Origin: a virus
Strand: one strand, 5' to 3'
DNA: 64,000 bases
Virus record (IMG/VR): IMGVR_UViG_3300031576_000004
Location: 99,303-163,302 of that record
A model generated the notes under the pieces. It ran no database searches and was not told where the DNA came from. It saw only the letters and a program-made list of their open reading frames with translations. Positions 23,338 to 31,285 of this stretch are shown here, piece by piece. Position 1 is the first letter of the stretch, and each line of letters opens with the position of its first letter. Both the position numbers and the translations under genes were made by a program.

Positions 23338-25260
23338 CTAAATAGGTGAATTCGTCCTACGAGGTGGCTTCTGTTCAGGAAGCGGCCTCATATCAACTGT
23401 GTCTTTTGACATTCTTGTCATAAGTCTCTTAACGAGCGCCGCAACCTGGGGCGTGCTCTGCGCAATCCTAGCTAGAGCCGCTTCCCTTTGATCCGGAGCA
23501 AGACGCATTAGCTGCTGCGCGTATGCCTGAGCGCCCTGGATTGCCTGCTGGTTAGTTTCCTGTCCCTGAGCTTGGGTTGCGGCCTGTGCCTTTGGATCCT
23601 GCTGCGGCTTCTGGGCTGGCTTGCCCTTACCAGGCTTTCCATTCTGCCCGCCATTTGCCTTGGCCTGCTCAGCCTGCATCTGTTCCTGCTTTTGCTGGGC
23701 ATTCATGTTTTCTTCATGAACCTCTGGAGGAGTTGCCGCCTGCTCTGCTTCTGCGGCCTGCATTTGTGCCTGGGCCTGGTACTTCGCAGTGATAAGGGCG
23801 GCCTCTCCCTGGATGTCAGCGATGAGAAGCTGCTTCTTCCGATCGATCTTCTCGCGATCGTCGATCTCTTTCTCCATCTCAGCAATCTCGTGCTCATAAT
23901 CATAACCAAGCTCATTGATAAGCGTCTTGGTTGACATGTCGCCAGAAGCCTTAAGGTTAATGGCGATCTGCTTCTTCTGGATATCCTCGGCCATCTTGAA
24001 GTCCTGAAGGCGAACATTGACCACAGGAAGCCGGAAATACCTGCGTAGATTAGGGACAAGGAAGTCTGATAGGAACTCCTGGATCATCTCCCTATAGCTC
24101 AAGAAGCCGTTCTCAACTACGCGCAAAGACACGCTAGAGCCGCTATAGGACATTCCTCCGTATAGCAACTCCTGCGGGATCCCAAGACCGCCAGCAATCA
24201 TCTGGCCTGATAGTTTGAACTCCTCAACCATCTGCAGCGCCTTGGCGTCTCCACCGATATTCTCGACGCCCATAGGCACTGGGAACACGCTGATATAGTT
24301 CGGGTCCTGACGCCACTTATTGATCTCTTCCTCAACCTTGCCCTTCCATGTCTGCAGGTTGATGTTCACATACGGAGTGACGTCCGCATTCATAGAAGGG
24401 AACACAATCCTGAGAGGCGTGATGTGGTCCATAGCGATGGCCTCTTGGGCCTTGCGTAGGACCTGGTTGTAGAAGAGATCCTTCATGACGGGCATGATCA
24501 AAGGCATGCCCCAGCCCATGTCGTTATCAGCTATCGACGGGCGCTTGAAGTGATATAGGTTGCCCTTATCGATCTCGACATCCCTATTGGAAATGGCCGC
24601 TTCGATGAAGACTTTTGGTGTGGTCTCCATGATGTTCTTCATTCCGGCCAAAACAGAGCGCCGCATCTTAGGTGGTATGCGGTAGGTATAGAACGACTCG
24701 CCAGTGATATCGTTGTAGTCGATGTCTATGTTGAACGGATTCCACCGGACAACGCTGATCTTGGTCCGGTTCTTAACCTTAACGTCATCGATCTCGTGAA
24801 CCGTCCCAGTCTTGCAGTGCGGGCAGATGGCTTCAAACTTGTTGTTCTGCCACTTCCACTTCATCTTGTTCATGAGAGTGGCGGTCTTGCACTGCAGGCA
24901 CTTCAGGTTGCGAACAAACGGGTAGTTAATCGAGATAAGGCAGTTCCCATATACATGGTAGTCCAGCCCAATCTCAATCAATAGCCGCTTAATATGAAGA
25001 GTGTTCTCTAGGAGCTTCTTATAGGTCTGCTTCGCAGGCTCCTCTGCGTCTTCATAGATGAGGCGAGTAATCGGATACTCCGACATCTTATAGATGATCG
25101 GGGAGACGACGGAGTTAGAGTAGTAGAGGTACTTAACCCACTTGAACATCTCTTTGAGAGATGGCGGCACATAAGTTGACGCGATGTCAAAAAAAGGTGA
25201 AGGATAATTCTTGAATCTCCCTAGCCTGTCTCTGCTCGTGTTAAATGTTGAGCCAGCCAT
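23338..25260 (-). CDS. Portal protein with inserted zinc ribbon
   Basis: A 640-residue portal-type protein. The core shows the expected helical stem and wing (DMGWGMPLIMPVMKDLFYNQ, then GGLGIPQELLYGGMSYSGSS) and a long Gln/Lys-rich tail. Residues 121-149 add CxxC...CxxC (Cys121, Cys124, Cys146, Cys149), a zinc-ribbon pattern not usual in portal proteins. Portals form the 12-mer DNA channel at the capsid vertex. The start overlaps the end of 25260-26165 as TAATG. Identification rests on length, the LYGGMSYSGSS region and genome context. Confidence 0.78.
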   Translation of the reverse strand: MAGSTFNTSRDRLGRFKNYPSPFFDIASTYVPPSLKEMFKWVKYLYYSNSVVSPIIYKMSEYPITRLIYEDAEEPAKQTYKKLLENTLHIKRLLIEIGLDYHVYGNCLISINYPFVRNLKCLQCKTATLMNKMKWKWQNNKFEAICPHCKTGTVHEIDDVKVKNRTKISVVRWNPFNIDIDYNDITGESFYTYRIPPKMRRSVLAGMKNIMETTPKVFIEAAISNRDVEIDKGNLYHFKRPSIADNDMGWGMPLIMPVMKDLFYNQVLRKAQEAIAMDHITPLRIVFPSMNADVTPYVNINLQTWKGKVEEEINKWRQDPNYISVFPVPMGVENIGGDAKALQMVEEFKLSGQMIAGGLGIPQELLYGGMSYSGSSVSLRVVENGFLSYREMIQEFLSDFLVPNLRRYFRLPVVNVRLQDFKMAEDIQKKQIAINLKASGDMSTKTLINELGYDYEHEIAEMEKEIDDREKIDRKKQLLIADIQGEAALITAKYQAQAQMQAAEAEQAATPPEVHEENMNAQQKQEQMQAEQAKANGGQNGKPGKGKPAQKPQQDPKAQAATQAQGQETNQQAIQGAQAYAQQLMRLAPDQREAALARIAQSTPQVAALVKRLMTRMSKDTVDMRPLPEQKPPRRTNSPI

Positions 25261-26165
25261 TACGTGATCTCCTTAGCCAGCCGTGCGTCAACGTACAGCT
25301 GAACCGCGTTTAACCTTGCAAAGAGAACGCCTATAGCGTTTTCTTCAAGGGGATCCATAATGAAATTTGGATTCTCGCGATGCATCTGCTCCCATGCTTC
25401 TTTCATCTGTTTGACTTCTTCGGACTCCACTGGCTGAGCAAATGCAAGCTGGCTAGGATAAACTGTAAACCCATTATCAGACATTACAGCACGAACATAA
25501 CTCTTGATCTCGTCCGAGAATGCATTATCTCTTATTCTCTTGGCCATCTCAATACCAAAGGCCAACTGAGCTGGACTTGCTGGCTGGGTCATAGAGAAAT
25601 CTGGGATTTCTCCATTTAAAGCCTGGATACAGTTCTCGAAAACTGGGTATTCCTTCCAGAAGGCGTCAGTTAATAGGAGAGTCTTGATTGCATTAATCGT
25701 GTTCTTTGTTTGTTCGCCTAATGCGCCGCCAAAGTCTTTCTGTATCATTGTCCAGAGCGTCTCAGGCTCCCACTCCAACCAAGCTTTCTTATAGCGCTCG
25801 ATTAGCATGTTCCCAAGGACATCAGGATTCGTGTCTGTCCGAACAAATGGATTCTCCGAGCTCTGCTTTCCCATTAGCGCCAGAGCTATACTTGCCGGCA
25901 TAGACCTTAAAGAGGCTGCTGGTCTTACTGCTGATAAAGGCCTTACGATTGACGTTATCCCAGATGATATTTGCCTGCCACGCATAATGGCATCTTCCCT
26001 TGGGATCACATCCTCAGGAAGCATTTCAACGACCTGCTCTAGCTCTTTCTTCTTAAGTCTGCGCTGCTTTTCGGCTGCAAACTTAGTTGCCGCAGAAAGA
26101 AAGGCTTCCTCTGGCGTTAGTGGCTCGCCACCTGGATGAAGGGGATCTACGTAGATTTCATTCAT
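25260..26165 (-). CDS. Unknown protein between portal and metallopeptidase genes
   Basis: A 301-residue protein, mainly helical, opening MNEIYVDPLHPGGEPLTPEE. It contains a Lys/Glu-rich helix near residue 35 (RRLKKKELEQVV) and acidic patches but no motif I can name. Its end touches the portal start and its start overlaps the HExxH gene by four bases (ATGA), so the three form a translational cluster. A head-assembly role such as a scaffold or head-completion protein is plausible but not shown. Confidence 0.66.
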   Translation of the reverse strand: MNEIYVDPLHPGGEPLTPEEAFLSAATKFAAEKQRRLKKKELEQVVEMLPEDVIPREDAIMRGRQISSGITSIVRPLSAVRPAASLRSMPASIALALMGKQSSENPFVRTDTNPDVLGNMLIERYKKAWLEWEPETLWTMIQKDFGGALGEQTKNTINAIKTLLLTDAFWKEYPVFENCIQALNGEIPDFSMTQPASPAQLAFGIEMAKRIRDNAFSDEIKSYVRAVMSDNGFTVYPSQLAFAQPVESEEVKQMKEAWEQMHRENPNFIMDPLEENAIGVLFARLNAVQLYVDARLAKEIT

Positions 26166-26725
26166 CCGAGCGTCTCCAGGAAGCCAGCCATCATCTCACT
26201 CTTTATAGGACTTATCTTCTTTAGTGTAAGTGGTCTAAGTATAGCAGAAGTGAGAGCCGTTGCGAAATCTTCTCTTGGATCTGTCTTTGAATATTCATAA
26301 ACAAACCCAGGATTCTTGCTGTGTCCCCACTTGCCGCCGGATCGCTCCCACCCAGAAGCGGCAAGCCACCGACGCCAGAACACTGGATTTGAATGCTCAA
26401 CCGTGTGAGCAATCTCGTGTATTACTGACTCAGGAAGCATGTCGCCTTTTGCCCCCTGGTCGTAAATGGTTATCTTGCTCCCAGTGCGCTTTGCGTCACC
26501 AGGCGCTCCTGGCGGGCTCGCTTGCTTGTGTGCCCTAACAAAAGCCTTTAGCTTCGGATTAAACTTAACCAAGCTATCGGGAAGCTTCGAAAGCGTTCTA
26601 TCTAGCTTCTTTAATTCTGCTGGTGCCCAGCTAGCGTCTTCTTTGGCAAGCTGGATATTATGCTTATTCTCAACCTGGCGCTTGAGGGCCTCAGCCGCCA
26701 TTTTCGATGGCCAGACGCATGGCAT
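26162..26725 (-). CDS. HExxH zinc metallopeptidase next to the portal
   Basis: A 187-residue protein with HEIAHTVEH (HExxH plus a third ligand candidate) and downstream EDFATALTSAILRP, a common arrangement in minimal metallopeptidases. Upstream helices resemble those of small M-family phage peptidases. Phages usually keep a maturation protease beside the portal, and this metallopeptidase occupies that slot, so capsid or tail processing is inferred. Alternatively it acts on the host cell wall or host proteins. ATG 26725 is kept as the start; no strong RBS distinguishes it. Confidence 0.74.
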   Translation of the reverse strand: MPCVWPSKMAAEALKRQVENKHNIQLAKEDASWAPAELKKLDRTLSKLPDSLVKFNPKLKAFVRAHKQASPPGAPGDAKRTGSKITIYDQGAKGDMLPESVIHEIAHTVEHSNPVFWRRWLAASGWERSGGKWGHSKNPGFVYEYSKTDPREDFATALTSAILRPLTLKKISPIKSEMMAGFLETLG

Positions 26726-26730
26726 CTAGA

Positions 26731-27786
26731 TTAACCATCGATCAGCGATACTAGCAGCCGCTTGTCTGGATATGGCAGACTAGAGAAAACCGCCATGGCA
26801 TCCTTCTCAAAAGCGCTAATAAAGTTGCTATCGAAATGCTTCTGTAGAACGTCCTTGTTAGACGCTAGGGCAGCCAGCTTCTCTAGGGTGATCGCCTTGC
26901 CGTCAAAATTGACGCTGGTTGCGACCTTTATGTGCTGGAAGGTCACACGGTAGGGATCCGTGATTCCGCGGTCCCAGTAGGCATCTAGGCCGTTCATCTT
27001 ATCGAAGCGCTCTAGAGCTTCGGCAAAGGCGATTGGCTTCAGCGAGGCGCGCTTCTCCATAAGCTGGTCAAGAACCCTATGGGAGTCAGCATCTCCAGGC
27101 AGAGCTTCCTTACGCTGAATAGAAGCGACTTTAATAGCGTTAGAATAAACAGTTGGGTTATATGCGTTAAGATTATGCATCTTAGATACGTCGATATCGA
27201 ACGCGTTCGCCTTAACGCAGATAGCAGATGCCATCTTGGCTCTATAAGCTGGCTCGAAATGCTTGTAATACTCCTCGAAATACTCAGCAGCTTTTTCCGT
27301 ATTCTCTGGTGTATCAATAGGATAGCGACGTTCGTCATTCCTTGTAATTAGAGCGAAGTCAGTATCTGGTTGGATGCCAGCGGTCTTACTGAATACCATG
27401 GGAGCCTCAACCTCATTAATTTCGTTGGACTTTATGCTATTCCTGGCGTTATCCATAACGCAGTCCGGAACGATGAGGTTAAACTTCTGTGACGCCTTCT
27501 TTAGGAAAGTCGCTGCAGTCTGCTTATATACATCTGGCAGCTTAGAAGAGGTCTTTTCGAAATACCACATAGATGCAAGAGTGTCCCCCGCTGTGGTGCA
27601 TGGGAATTTACGGACCAGAGCGCCTGTCTTCGTTAGAACAGACAGGGCGAAATCCGTGTCTTTTGCCTTTTCTAGCTCTTCTCTGCTGGAGACCTTGATG
27701 CTGCCGAGTTTCTGGATATGCCCCTTGATTAGCTCGCCAGACAGATCGTCATAAAGGTCGAGTCTCTTGCCGCCGATGGTCCACAT
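26731..27786 (-). CDS. Unknown protein upstream of the portal cluster
   Basis: A 351-residue protein. ATG 27786 is chosen because AGGAGG lies nine bases upstream on the minus strand; longer in-frame starts lack this. It begins MWTIGGKRLDLYDDLSGELI and is mostly alpha-helical with scattered Lys, ending YPDKRLLVSLIDG. I do not recognise a family. It leads the portal operon, and the 27787-27951 gap to the divergent plus-strand operon holds the promoter region. Confidence 0.68.
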   Translation of the reverse strand: MWTIGGKRLDLYDDLSGELIKGHIQKLGSIKVSSREELEKAKDTDFALSVLTKTGALVRKFPCTTAGDTLASMWYFEKTSSKLPDVYKQTAATFLKKASQKFNLIVPDCVMDNARNSIKSNEINEVEAPMVFSKTAGIQPDTDFALITRNDERRYPIDTPENTEKAAEYFEEYYKHFEPAYRAKMASAICVKANAFDIDVSKMHNLNAYNPTVYSNAIKVASIQRKEALPGDADSHRVLDQLMEKRASLKPIAFAEALERFDKMNGLDAYWDRGITDPYRVTFQHIKVATSVNFDGKAITLEKLAALASNKDVLQKHFDSNFISAFEKDAMAVFSSLPYPDKRLLVSLIDG

Positions 27787-27882
27787 ACGAGGATGCCTCC
27801 TGGTGCTAATTCCACTCATTTTAGTCAGGGACACGCTCCAAGTCAACGTGTTTTGGGGCTGTTTCAAAATGGCTCATTTACC

Positions 27883-27909
27883 TTATATTTTGTGGTATAA
27901 GAATTTGTG
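27883..27909 (+). promoter_or_regulatory. Putative phage promoter, GGTATAAGA family, copy 2
   Basis: TATATTTTGTGGTATAAGAA lies about 50 bases before the GTG start of the first gene of the 27952-36355 operon. It shares ATTTT, then GGTATAAGA, with the sites at 4203 and 36359. On the minus strand the same region offers a weaker TATAAG, so divergent initiation toward the portal cluster is possible. Confidence 0.62.
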
Positions 27910-27951
27910 GTCTAGTGATAACTTCTAATCCTTGAAAGGGGGTGAGTTACA

Positions 27952-28407
27952 GTGACGGAAGAAGAAGAAAACGAGGAAGAGCTTGGTCCAGTCGTGGACG
28001 GAGAGGAGCACAAGGAACCGCCGCCACCGCCAAAGAGACGCGGGCGGCCGCCAGGCAAGACAAAAAAGCCCGTAGTAGAACTGGTTGAAAAACCTGACCG
28101 AGCAACAGAAATGCGCGAAGAAACACCGGAACCAGAGCCAGAGCCAGAGCCAGAGGTGGAAGAGAAGCCAGAAGAAGACGGCGATCTTCGCTTTGAAGAT
28201 CAAACTTTTATGGTGCAGGCTCCGCTCGCGGATCCTGAGGCCGGCGAGATGAACAGCGTTATTTTTACATCAAACTACGACGACCTAATTGAAACAATGA
28301 AAAAGGCCAAGGCCATCGATGGGGTTGATGTCAACGCCGTTCGGATCTTCATTATCGGCCCAGAGGTAAAGGTAAACGGCTACAGGCTGAACCTGGAGTT
28401 GCTGTAG
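27952..28407 (+). CDS. Acidic protein with one AT-hook
   Basis: A 151-residue protein from GTG 27952 (AAGGGGGTGA upstream). An acidic start (EEEENEEELGP) leads to a proline-rich AT-hook, PPPKRRGRPPGK, near residue 30. A Glu-Pro run (PEPEPEPEPEVEEKPEEDG) follows, and a folded C-terminal ~75 residues come after. AT-hooks bind the minor groove of AT-rich DNA. It is the first gene after the GGTATAAGA promoter, so a DNA-binding regulatory or packaging role is possible. The AT-hook itself is clear. Confidence 0.7.
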   Translation: MTEEEENEEELGPVVDGEEHKEPPPPPKRRGRPPGKTKKPVVELVEKPDRATEMREETPEPEPEPEPEVEEKPEEDGDLRFEDQTFMVQAPLADPEAGEMNSVIFTSNYDDLIETMKKAKAIDGVDVNAVRIFIIGPEVKVNGYRLNLELL

Positions 28408-28413
28408 AAATTA

Positions 28414-28617
28414 ATGGGAAAACTAATCTGTACCAACTGCCACAACTCAGACCGATTCGTAGCACTTATCCGACCATCATCACTTGAGCTTGTAATCAAC
28501 TCAGACGGAGATCCTGTTTCAGTATCCGACCAGGATATTGGAGACGATTACGAGGTCATCAAGGTAGCACGCTGTGAAGTGTGCCGGTCCACAGCCATTG
28601 AAGAATCTCTCTGTTGA
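28414..28617 (+). CDS. Small double-CxxC zinc-ribbon protein
   Basis: A 67-residue protein with CTNCHNSDRF near the N-terminus and CEVCRSTAIEESLC near the C-terminus, giving two CxxC knuckles that would hold one zinc. It starts seven bases after the AT-hook gene. Small zinc ribbons of this size often act as adaptors or transcription-associated factors. No enzymatic motif is present. Confidence 0.66.
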   Translation: MGKLICTNCHNSDRFVALIRPSSLELVINSDGDPVSVSDQDIGDDYEVIKVARCEVCRSTAIEESLC

Positions 28618-28679
28618 ATCTAATTTACCTATTTACAGTAGAGTTAATAAAGCAGACGCATTCTGATGGAGTCAACTAG

Positions 28680-29897
28680 ATGCCAGATTTCGAAATAGAT
28701 CTTAATAAAGCCGCAACCGCTGTTAAGGATCCGCCGGTTGAGGCTAAAGAGCCTAAGGGGGTTGTCGCGAAGCTTCGTCTGATCGAGGATGAGCTCAAGG
28801 GGTTCTTCATCGAAAGAAACGAAGTTATCCACGGGGCAATTCTTGCACACGTTGCCAAAGAACACATTCTCATGCTCGGCCCTCCAGGCTGCGCAAAATC
28901 CGATATCGCAGAAAGCCTTTCAGCGGCTTTCAACGGGTCGAAACTTTTCTACTACCTGATGACCAGGTTCACAACGCCAGAGGAAATTTTCGGCCAGCTT
29001 TCTGTTAGGGCTTTGGAACAAGATCGCTTTAACAGAGTGACTGTCGGAAGGCTTCCAGAAGCCAGCGACGTCGTTCTCGATGAGATCTTTAAGTCATCCT
29101 CGTCCATCTTGAACTCGCTCCTAATGGCTATCAACGAGCGTAAGTTCTTCAACGACGGAGTCATGACAAAGCTTCCTTTGCACACTGTCACTGGGACCTC
29201 AAACGAGCTTCCTGAATCGAAGGAGCTCGACGCCCTCTACGACAGGTTTATGCTCAGGTATAATGTCGGCTATATCCGCGAGACATCGGGTCTCAAGCGG
29301 TTGCTGATGGCTCCTGACCATAAATTCAAGACAACTGTCGATTACTCCGAAATCACCAAGGCTCACGAAGAAGCCATGCAGATTCCAGTTCCTGAGGAGT
29401 CTGCAGACATGCTCACAAGGATCGCCTTGAACCTGCGCGAAGAAGGCATCTTCGTATCGGACAGGCGCATCCGTAATTGTCAGCACGTCATTAAGGCTGA
29501 GGCCTTCCTTAGCGGAAAGACAAAGGTTGACGAGGAGTCCATCGAGATCATCCAGCATTGCATGTGGAATGATCCGAAGGAAATTTCAAAGACACGAAGC
29601 GTTATCCTTGGTGTGGCGAACCCTCTTGCTCAACAGGCTCTCGAGAAGTACGAGATGGCCCTTGAGATCAAGAATAACGTCTACGCTATCAAGGAAGATG
29701 ACAAGCGCAAGAAAGCAACCCTTGAGGCCAACGGCAAAATCAAAAAGTTACACGTTGACCTTAAAAAGATTGTCGAGGAAATGAAGGCCAAGGGAAAGCC
29801 GGCTGCTCGGTATGAGGAGATGCAAAACAGGATTACTGTAATGCATAGTGAGATGCTTATGGAATGCCTCGGGATCGATCAGAAGACCTTGGCTTAA
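28680..29897 (+). CDS. MoxR/CobS-like AAA+ ATPase
   Basis: A 405-residue AAA+ ATPase. Walker A is GPPGCAKS (residues 67-74), Walker B is DVVLDEIFK (130-138), sensor 1 is TGTSN (171-175), and the DRF near 188-190 provides the likely arginine finger. The C-terminal helical lid is followed by a coiled segment. MoxR and CobS ATPases work with VWA-domain partners; here the CobT-like VWA gene lies two genes downstream. The pair may remodel a protein complex or load a cofactor. Substrate unknown. GGAG lies nine bases before the ATG. Confidence 0.86.
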   Translation: MPDFEIDLNKAATAVKDPPVEAKEPKGVVAKLRLIEDELKGFFIERNEVIHGAILAHVAKEHILMLGPPGCAKSDIAESLSAAFNGSKLFYYLMTRFTTPEEIFGQLSVRALEQDRFNRVTVGRLPEASDVVLDEIFKSSSSILNSLLMAINERKFFNDGVMTKLPLHTVTGTSNELPESKELDALYDRFMLRYNVGYIRETSGLKRLLMAPDHKFKTTVDYSEITKAHEEAMQIPVPEESADMLTRIALNLREEGIFVSDRRIRNCQHVIKAEAFLSGKTKVDEESIEIIQHCMWNDPKEISKTRSVILGVANPLAQQALEKYEMALEIKNNVYAIKEDDKRKKATLEANGKIKKLHVDLKKIVEEMKAKGKPAARYEEMQNRITVMHSEMLMECLGIDQKTLA

Positions 29898-29951
29898 AAC
29901 CCTATAATCCGTGTGCCAGGCAATCCGGCCTGGCACACGAGGAAAAGGACG

Positions 29952-30275
29952 ATGCCTGAAATAATAAAGGTGCACGTAGAACAAAATTCTATAACTGGTT
30001 GGTATGAGGTTCACAGCCATGGAATGGATAAGCTTGGTCAGCCGGAGATCAGAATAGAGACTCCGGCGTTATTTGTTAAGGCAGCAGCCAACCTTTTAAA
30101 AGACATCGCCATACACTTCAAAGACAACCCAGAGAAGAAGCTCAAGCCAGGGGAGTCTATAGCGCTTGAGATCAATAACAATTGCGAGGTTACTGCCAGG
30201 GTTACCGTAGACCCAGAAAACAAAAACAGGCTTCTAATCTATGGGGAGGATGTTGATTGGGTGAAAATGTGTTAG
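29952..30275 (+). CDS. Small protein between the ATPase and VWA genes
   Basis: A 107-residue protein. ATG 29952 is preferred because GAGGAAAAGGACG precedes it. It begins MPEIIKVHVEQNSITGWYEV and looks like a compact alpha/beta domain. Its end overlaps the next gene by 19 bases. No family is recognised. Conserved placement between a MoxR ATPase and its VWA partner would make it a candidate third component. Confidence 0.62.
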   Translation: MPEIIKVHVEQNSITGWYEVHSHGMDKLGQPEIRIETPALFVKAAANLLKDIAIHFKDNPEKKLKPGESIALEINNNCEVTARVTVDPENKNRLLIYGEDVDWVKMC

Positions 30276-31285
30276 CCGACAACTGGAAAGACTGTGTTAT
30301 TGAGGGCGCGAAGGAAACAATACAAGCGGCCAAAGAAGAGTTTGAAAAATGCGACGCAAAGATAAAAGAGACCGTTAAATCTGAACTAGCCGCCAGCAAC
30401 GAAGAGATCAGCGAGATGAGCGAGGAGATAATCCGCGAACACGGCTGGGCCAAAACTGGTCTTGAGAATGCCATTAATAACCACGAAAAGGTGGATCATC
30501 TAATAAAGAAATTCGATGCTGCCGGAAGGCGATTCGAATTCATTGATGAGCCTCATATGGATGGCTTCTATAACGGGTCTTGGGGAAGGCAATACCCAAG
30601 GATCTCGAGGACGCTTTGCGTCTTTGACAAAAAGGGAACGGCTAAGGCATGGTACAAAGTTCATAGCGCACCAACAGACGGCATTGAAAACGGCTGGCAC
30701 TCGATGAATATCATTAAGAGGAGCAGCTCCTATTGGAGAGTGCCGCCTATTATGCGGAAAGCATTTAGTGCCGCCGCGAAATTACACTTAGCAATGCTTC
30801 CATATGAGGTAAGCCTAAAAACTGCTTACGGGATGATCGGAGAGCACATCGGATATAGGGATAGAATCATGCGCTTCAAAAGAGTTACATATGGCGTTGC
30901 GTATGGTTTCAATCCTGCGTCTGGAGATTCCATCGGCATTGCCTATGGCCTGGCCAACCTAAAGAACAACGCGAGCATAGAAATTACAGGACCTGTCTGG
31001 CACATTGATAATAGACTTTGGGTAAATAATCAAAACGTTGCCGATGGTTCTGGAGAGGAAAAGCGGAAGTGTGGCGGGATCATACAGTTCTATTCATTTC
31101 GCGAGGGGTCGTTGACATCGGCGTATCAAAAGCGTCCGCTGGTCTACACAGACATCGCAAAGAATGAATTGACGAGCAAGATGAAGTCTCCGATCCAGGA
31201 GGCTAGCTATGATTGGCTCAGTCTCCCAAAGGATCAAATCAAAAGGAGAATAAGTGCGATTCGAGAAATACGCAGTAAAAAATGA
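30257..31285 (+). CDS. Unknown 342-residue protein in MoxR-VWA operon
   Basis: The start is TTG 30257, chosen because GGGGAGGA lies six bases upstream; GTG 30269 is the alternative. Residues ~15-75 are coiled and charged, then an aromatic-rich globular part follows (DGFYNGSWGRQYPRIS and SYWRVPPIMRKAF). It overlaps the 29952 gene and runs 32 bases into the VWA gene, so the three are coupled. I cannot assign a family. Gene order suggests it may be the adaptor or substrate of the ATPase. Confidence 0.64.
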   Translation: MGENVLADNWKDCVIEGAKETIQAAKEEFEKCDAKIKETVKSELAASNEEISEMSEEIIREHGWAKTGLENAINNHEKVDHLIKKFDAAGRRFEFIDEPHMDGFYNGSWGRQYPRISRTLCVFDKKGTAKAWYKVHSAPTDGIENGWHSMNIIKRSSSYWRVPPIMRKAFSAAAKLHLAMLPYEVSLKTAYGMIGEHIGYRDRIMRFKRVTYGVAYGFNPASGDSIGIAYGLANLKNNASIEITGPVWHIDNRLWVNNQNVADGSGEEKRKCGGIIQFYSFREGSLTSAYQKRPLVYTDIAKNELTSKMKSPIQEASYDWLSLPKDQIKRRISAIREIRSKK

